From an uncultured Candidatus Saccharibacteria bacterium (GTDB lineage: Bacteria > Patescibacteriota > Saccharimonadia > Saccharimonadales > Saccharimonadaceae), in assembly GCA_937974295.1 (NCBI GenBank), contig CALBWN010000056.1, forward strand, positions 1 to 12,649: a DNA stretch of 12,649 nucleotides, written 5' to 3'. Below the pieces are notes generated by a model, which worked only from the letters and a program-made list of their open reading frames with translations, was not told where the DNA came from and searched no databases. A program made the translations under genes and the position numbers. Below, piece by piece: positions 12,569-12,649 of this stretch; position 1 is the stretch's first letter, and each line of letters begins with the position of its first letter.

Positions 12569-12649
12569 ATGGCGCAACCAATCGTTGTTATCAATAACCT
12601 CACCAAATCCTTCAAGATCCCCCTGGAGGCAAGCTCGGGCATCAAGCAA
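12569..12649 (+). CDS. ABC transporter ATP-binding protein (Wzt/TagH-like), 5' end
   Basis: The first 27 codons, reading MAQPIVVINNLTKSFKIPLE then ASSGIKQ, run off the window. The start IVVINNLTKSFKIP is the usual first strand of an ABC ATPase, and the KIP segment followed by a loop resembles polysaccharide-exporter ATPases. The Walker motifs lie outside. The ATG directly follows the permease stop TAG, with GGAGA 9 nt upstream, so the two are co-translated partners. Confidence 0.8.
   Translation, partial: MAQPIVVINNLTKSFKIPLEASSGIKQ

Noticed and set aside
11981..12649. 222-codon minus-strand frame open to the window edge, opposite the exporter
   Set aside because: Low-complexity charged translation (His/Asp/Arg-rich), as expected antisense to hydrophobic membrane codons. 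The plus frame is a clear ABC-2 permease.
1..12649. tRNA, rRNA, tmRNA, SRP RNA, CRISPR array, insertion sequence or prophage
   Set aside because: No T-loop/CCA patterns, rRNA-like blocks, regularly spaced repeats, transposase or integrase motifs were seen on reading both strands.

Overview
The window spans a bacterial chromosomal origin region. On the minus strand lie the 5' part of dnaN, a dnaA-dnaN gap carrying origin elements, and dnaA. Divergent from them on the plus strand are rpmH, rnpA, yidC and a jag-like KH/R3H gene. UGA and UAG both act as stops. Small proteins with short linkers, tight operons, ultra-short mRNA leaders and gene content suggest a reduced-genome Patescibacteria (CPR) member, most likely Candidatus Saccharibacteria (TM7). 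That placement is by impression of the protein sequences and would need rRNA or marker phylogeny.

Layout: 1-483 dnaN (3' part outside); 484-765 probable oriC with a tandem DnaA-box pair, DnaA-trios and an AT-rich stretch; 766-2148 dnaA; 2149-2436 dnaA upstream region with its promoter, two perfect DnaA boxes and the rpmH promoter; 2437-4766 rpmH, rnpA, yidC, jag (ribosomal protein, RNase P protein, membrane insertase, RNA-binding partner), with a strong hairpin terminator after rpmH and another after jag. A gene-poor AT-rich gap follows, then a minus-strand GT4 glycosyltransferase (5136-6239) and a divergent plus-strand ManC-type cupin (6361-6879). A minus-strand set sucC-sucD-GT2-GtrA (10349 down to 7068) has ATGA or longer overlaps or very short gaps, so it reads as one operon. 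After a 360-bp gap with repeats comes a rhamnosyltransferase-like GT2 (10710-11735, minus). It is divergent from an ABC-2 polysaccharide exporter permease (11759-12568) and the start of its ATPase (12569 to the window end).

Function: the left third is replication initiation, RNA processing and protein insertion. The right two thirds are mainly envelope glycan building (GT4, GT2, membrane GT2 plus GtrA flippase-like protein, sugar cupin, Wzm/Wzt-type exporter), interrupted by a succinyl-CoA synthetase-type pair.

The most striking regulatory signal is that most transcription-unit heads (rnpA, rpmH, GT4, sucC, the rhamnosyltransferase-like GT2, the exporter permease) have a recognisable -10 box only 0-13 nt before the start codon. 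This implies leaderless or near-leaderless mRNAs, while genes inside operons carry clear Shine-Dalgarno sites. No rRNA, tRNA, CRISPR array, insertion sequence or integrase was seen.
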